From Bryobacterales bacterium (GTDB lineage Bacteria; Acidobacteriota; Terriglobia; Bryobacterales; Bryobacteraceae), in contig JAUYBU010000320.1 in the NCBI GenBank assembly GCA_030693045.1, forward strand, positions 1-34,650: DNA of 34,650 nt. Direction: 5' to 3'. The translations under genes were made by a program, and so were the position numbers. This document shows positions 31,632 through 34,650 of this stretch, piece after piece. The notes below the pieces were generated by a model. It was given only the letters and a program-made list of their open reading frames with translations, made no database searches and had not been told where the DNA came from. How positions within the stretch are numbered: position 1 is the first letter of the stretch; each line of letters begins with the position of its first letter.

Positions 31632-32000
31632 ATGGACACGATTCAGGTTGCCATCAACGATGCTCCTTATGCGGCGGCGCTGAGGGAGTTATTGGAGCGC
31701 AACGGGTCCTGGGAGGTTCTCTGTGTGGACCGGCCGGACCCCGATCGCGACGGGGTGATGGTGCTCGACTCGGAACATCTGGGGTTTCTTCGGCAGCCGA
31801 TCTCCAATCCCGAGAGAGTAGTACTGATTGCGGGGAACAATTCCGGCGATCTGGCCCGGGCTTGGGAGGCGGGCGTGAATTCCGTCATTACGGACAAGGA
31901 TCCGCTGAATACGGCCATGCTTGCGATCATGGCGGCGCGGCTCAGAGCGGGCAAGGGTCTGCATTCCGGCTCGGTTAAGGGTTCCCCCGGGCGGCCGTAG
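31632..32000 (+). CDS. Receiver-like protein of unknown function
   Basis: A 122-residue protein from ATG 31632; a TTG at 31608 would add eight residues. Neither start has a good ribosome-binding site. The alpha/beta pattern resembles a response-regulator receiver: IQVAINDAPYAAALRELLER, then VMVLDSEHLGFL, VVLIAGNN, AWEAGVNSVITDKDPL. Asp in MVLDSEH could be the phospho-acceptor and Lys in TDKDP the conserved lysine, but the acidic pocket near the N-terminus is reduced, so it may be a degenerate receiver. It lies 30 bases after the monoheme cytochrome gene and is probably in the same operon. No output domain is present. Confidence 0.6.
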   Translation: MDTIQVAINDAPYAAALRELLERNGSWEVLCVDRPDPDRDGVMVLDSEHLGFLRQPISNPERVVLIAGNNSGDLARAWEAGVNSVITDKDPLNTAMLAIMAARLRAGKGLHSGSVKGSPGRP

Positions 32001-32098
32001 GCGCTTCAGAAGTCATACTCCGCTTGTGGTTGTTGCTGCTATAGTTGGGTGGGCGCAAGTAGGGGCCGGTCGGGAAATAGCCGTTTCGGGCGGCAAAC

Positions 32099-32166
32099 TC
32101 CGCTCCCTGACGGTCGCGGCTCGGAAACTGCTTGCCGCTACCGAGCCGCGACCGTCAGGGAGCGGA
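32099..32166. repeat. Palindromic intergenic repeat, class A
   Basis: Perfect 26-base arms (32099-32124 and 32141-32166) with a 16-base loop. Each arm contains CCGCTCCCTGACGGTCGCGG, the same core as at 23881-23952. It separates the receiver-like gene from the nine-heme cytochrome gene and could reduce read-through or stabilise the upstream transcript. Confidence 0.93.
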
Positions 32167-32266
32167 CAATCGCGGCTGCCAGCCCTGGGCATGCCCGCCC
32201 GGCCACGGGAGCAGCGAGCCGTGAACCTTGCGCCGTGGGCGATCGGTTTGGCAAGAGCGAGCTAGC

Positions 32267-34000
32267 ATGGGTCTGTGGGCAAAACGAGGAGTGTATCTGT
32301 CGATTCTTGAGCGTATCCCGGGGCGATCCGGCGGTTGGGCCGCGGCTGTCGCGCCGCTTGCACTGCTGATTTTTCTGTCGACCTTCCCGGCGCGGGCGCA
32401 GGAGGCCGGCGCGGACGTTTGCGCGTCCTGCCACGAGCAGGGACAGAAGCTGAAAGCCTCGATTCACGCGGGTCTGGGCTGCTCCGGCTGCCACGAGAAA
32501 CACGAGAAATACCCGCACCCGGCCAACGCGCCCAAGCCGGCTTGCACCACCTGCCACTCGCCGCAGGTCCGGGATTACTCGATGGGCGTGCACGGGCGCG
32601 CGGTCAAGGCGGGAAACCAGGCCGCGCCGGACTGCTCGATGTGCCACGGCGACGTGCACCAGACCGCCTCCGCCAGAACCGAGGCTTTTCGCAAGGCGGA
32701 GCCGGAAACCTGCGGCATGTGCCACGACAAAGTGGTTGCCGAATTCAAGGCCAGCGTGCATGGCAAGGCGGTCGAACGGGGGGTGAAGGACGCGCCGTTG
32801 TGCACCAACTGTCATGGCGAGCACAGCATCCTGCCGCACAAGGACGTGGCCTCGTCGGTCAGCGCCGCCCACGTCTCGGAAACTTGCGCCCGTTGCCACG
32901 GCGACGTCCGCCTGTCGCGCAAGTTCGGCCTGCCGCCGGACCGCATCACCAGCTTCGACTCTTCCTTCCACGGTCTGGCGTCCAAGTCCGGATCGCAGAC
33001 CGTGGCCAACTGCGCCAGTTGTCACGGAGTCCACGGCATCCTGGCTTCGAGCGACCCGAAATCGATGATCAACGCCAGGAACCTGCCGGCCACTTGCGGA
33101 AAATGCCACCCCGGCGCCGGCTCGCGTTTCGCGCTCGGCTCGATTCACCTCGTCCAGGGGGCGCGGGAGCCGGACCTGCTGCGTTGGGCGCGGATCTTCT
33201 ATCTCACCCTGATTCCCGTCACCATCGGCCTGATGTTGCTGCACCACGGCGGCGACTGGATCCGCAAGCTGATTTATCTGCGCCTGAAGGCACAGCCCGT
33301 GAAGGCCTGGCGGCCCATGCCGCCTGGGCCGCCCGAGATCCGCATGTTCCTGGCCGAGCGCCTCCAGCACGCCCTGCTTGCGGTTTCCTTTATCGTTCTG
33401 GTCTGGACCGGTTTCGCGCTGAAGTATCCGGAGCAGTGGTGGGCCCGTCCGCTGGTGGTCTGGGAGGGAAGCTGGCCGGTGCGCGGCACCATTCACCGTA
33501 TCGCGGCGGCCGTCATGGTGGCCGTTACGGTTCTTCACGCCCTTTCACTGGCGGCCAGCCGCCGGCTGCGGGAGCACTGGAAAACGCTCCTGCCGGTCAA
33601 GGCCGACATCTACGAGGGTTTCGCGGGCCTGTCTTACGCGCTTGGCCTGCGCGACAAGCCCGTGATCTCGGCCCACAGCTACGTCGAAAAGGCCGAATAC
33701 TGGGCCGTGGCCTGGGGCACAGTGGTCATGGGGCTGACCGGCGTCCTGCTGTGGGCCAACAACTGGGCCCTTAAGTTCCTGCCCAAGGTCTGGCTCGACC
33801 TGGCGACCACGATTCACTTCTATGAGGCCGTTCTGGCCGCGCTGTCCATCGTAGTCTGGCACTTTTACAGCGTGATCTTCGATCCCGACGTCTACCCCCT
33901 GGATCCCGCCTTTCTCACCGGCGTGAGCGTCCGGACGAGAGAATCGCATCCGCACGCGCCGGCGGGAAAGCCAACCCGCGGGTCCGGGGAATCCGCATGA
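32267..34000 (+). CDS. Nine-heme c-type / b-type cytochrome fusion, CbcL-like
   Basis: A 577-residue inner-membrane protein with its heme domain in the periplasm. A long signal or anchor (about residues 22-44, ending PARAQ) precedes nine CxxCH motifs starting at Cys52, 72, 93, 123, 149, 179, 207, 249 and 277. A b-type cytochrome domain follows from about 305, with about five transmembrane helices. Histidines in or near them include His326/327, 368, 410, 424, 517 and 532, several of which are probably b-heme ligands. Nine c hemes fused to a diheme b domain is the layout of Geobacter CbcL, which passes quinol electrons to periplasmic carriers during metal reduction. ATG 32267 is preferred; TTG 32228 is possible. 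The stop overlaps the next ATG. Confidence 0.9.
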   Translation: MGLWAKRGVYLSILERIPGRSGGWAAAVAPLALLIFLSTFPARAQEAGADVCASCHEQGQKLKASIHAGLGCSGCHEKHEKYPHPANAPKPACTTCHSPQVRDYSMGVHGRAVKAGNQAAPDCSMCHGDVHQTASARTEAFRKAEPETCGMCHDKVVAEFKASVHGKAVERGVKDAPLCTNCHGEHSILPHKDVASSVSAAHVSETCARCHGDVRLSRKFGLPPDRITSFDSSFHGLASKSGSQTVANCASCHGVHGILASSDPKSMINARNLPATCGKCHPGAGSRFALGSIHLVQGAREPDLLRWARIFYLTLIPVTIGLMLLHHGGDWIRKLIYLRLKAQPVKAWRPMPPGPPEIRMFLAERLQHALLAVSFIVLVWTGFALKYPEQWWARPLVVWEGSWPVRGTIHRIAAAVMVAVTVLHALSLAASRRLREHWKTLLPVKADIYEGFAGLSYALGLRDKPVISAHSYVEKAEYWAVAWGTVVMGLTGVLLWANNWALKFLPKVWLDLATTIHFYEAVLAALSIVVWHFYSVIFDPDVYPLDPAFLTGVSVRTRESHPHAPAGKPTRGSGESA

Positions 34001-34650
34001 GGCGGATCGGCACAGGGTGGCTCCTGGGGGCCCTGATCGTGTCGGCGCCGGATCTGGCCGGCCAAAAGGTCCAGCCGCCGCTGCCCGGTTCCGAGGAGTG
34101 CGCCAACTGCCACGACAGCGGCCGCCGGACCGGCAAGCGGGAGCCCGGCGTTCCGCAGCCGTTCGACCAGGCGGCGCTGCGGGCCTCCCCCCACGCCGCG
34201 CTGGAGTGCGCCGCCTGTCACACCGGCGTCGACGTGAAGAAGCTGCCGCACGCCGAGAAGCTCGAACGCGTGGCGTGCGGGAATTGCCACCCCGACCAGC
34301 AGACGCAGCACTCCGAGAGCCTCCATGGCAAGGCCACCGGGAAGGGCGATGCGCTGGCGCCGTCCTGCTCCACCTGTCACGGAGCGCACAACGTCCTGGC
34401 GCGCTCGGCGCCGCGTTCTCCGATTTCGACCATGGAGATTCCGCGCTTGTGCGGGCGCTGCCACCGCGAAGGGTCCGACGTCTCCAGGACGCACGCGATC
34501 CCGCAGGAGAACATCCTGGGCAACTACATGGACAGCATCCACGGCGAGGGCCTGTTCAAACGCGGCCTCACCGTGACGGCGGTCTGCACCAGTTGCCACA
34601 CCTCGCATTTCGCGCTGCCTCACACCGACCCGCGCTCGTCGATTTCCAAG
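33997..34650 (+). CDS. Multiheme c-type cytochrome (3' end beyond the window)
   Basis: An open frame from ATG 33997, overlapping the previous stop (ATGA), that continues to the window end: 218 residues visible. A signal peptide (WLLGALIVSAPDLAGQ) is followed by six CxxCH motifs starting at Cys35, 71, 94, 124, 152 and 197. The IHGEGL and SLHGKA segments are typical of the cytochrome c3-like multiheme family. It is translationally coupled to the CbcL-like gene, so the two products probably form one electron-transfer path. The total heme number and C-terminal location signals cannot be seen. Confidence 0.88.
   Translation, partial: MRRIGTGWLLGALIVSAPDLAGQKVQPPLPGSEECANCHDSGRRTGKREPGVPQPFDQAALRASPHAALECAACHTGVDVKKLPHAEKLERVACGNCHPDQQTQHSESLHGKATGKGDALAPSCSTCHGAHNVLARSAPRSPISTMEIPRLCGRCHREGSDVSRTHAIPQENILGNYMDSIHGEGLFKRGLTVTAVCTSCHTSHFALPHTDPRSSISK

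Overview
The window looks like chromosomal DNA of a GC-rich (about 65%) member of the Acidobacteriota, most likely of the Solibacteraceae/Bryobacterales type. This is inferred from content: a 1189-residue Oar-like receptor with an N-terminal carboxypeptidase-regulatory-like domain, a giant periplasmic-propeller hybrid histidine kinase, a PF20091-type alpha/beta hydrolase, a UbiD-like protein, and several palindromic intergenic repeats. No rRNA, tRNA, CRISPR array, integrase or transposase gene was seen.

Layout. 1-424: an imperfect inverted duplication in which the last 33 codons of an ABC-F gene appear twice, tail to tail. 322-6138 (minus): tsaD, an exported alpha/beta hydrolase, mrp and a Uup-like ABC-F ATPase, interrupted by a degenerate palindrome. 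6252-7929 (plus): queA and a small exported protein. 7934-8453 (minus): wreckage of a VapBC toxin-antitoxin pair. 8506-12075 (minus): the Oar-like outer-membrane receptor. 12351-16003 (plus): a compact run of six unrecognised genes (a small helical protein, an exported protein, a lipoprotein, two membrane-anchored proteins and a Cys-rich protein). 16163-19723 (plus): the hybrid histidine kinase. 19687-20902: a direct duplication of the junction between the kinase and a ubiD-like gene, with a MntA/HepT-type toxin-antitoxin pair between the two copies. 20807-22255 (minus) and 22319-23887 (plus): the intact ubiD-like gene and a divergent Tat-exported GH10 protein. 23935-28836 (minus): a tightly coupled glycosylation operon (two GT2 enzymes, DUF2304, a TMTC-like GT-C protein with TPRs, and GT4).

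28906-34650 is a probable respiratory or extracellular electron transfer locus. A sigma-54 activator with a four-Cys PAS domain is translationally coupled to a two-repeat lipoprotein. Divergent to it are a monoheme cytochrome, a receiver-like protein, a nine-heme c / b-type fusion resembling Geobacter CbcL, and a further multiheme cytochrome cut by the window end. A well-formed sigma-54 -24/-12 element lies directly before the monoheme cytochrome gene.

The most interesting candidate systems are (1) the sigma-54-controlled multiheme cytochrome locus, (2) the bacterial TMTC-like glycosylation operon, (3) the unrecognised cassette at 12351-16003, and (4) the toxin-antitoxin pair bracketed by duplicated 3' gene ends. 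Functions are family assignments made by reading motifs; no database search was run.
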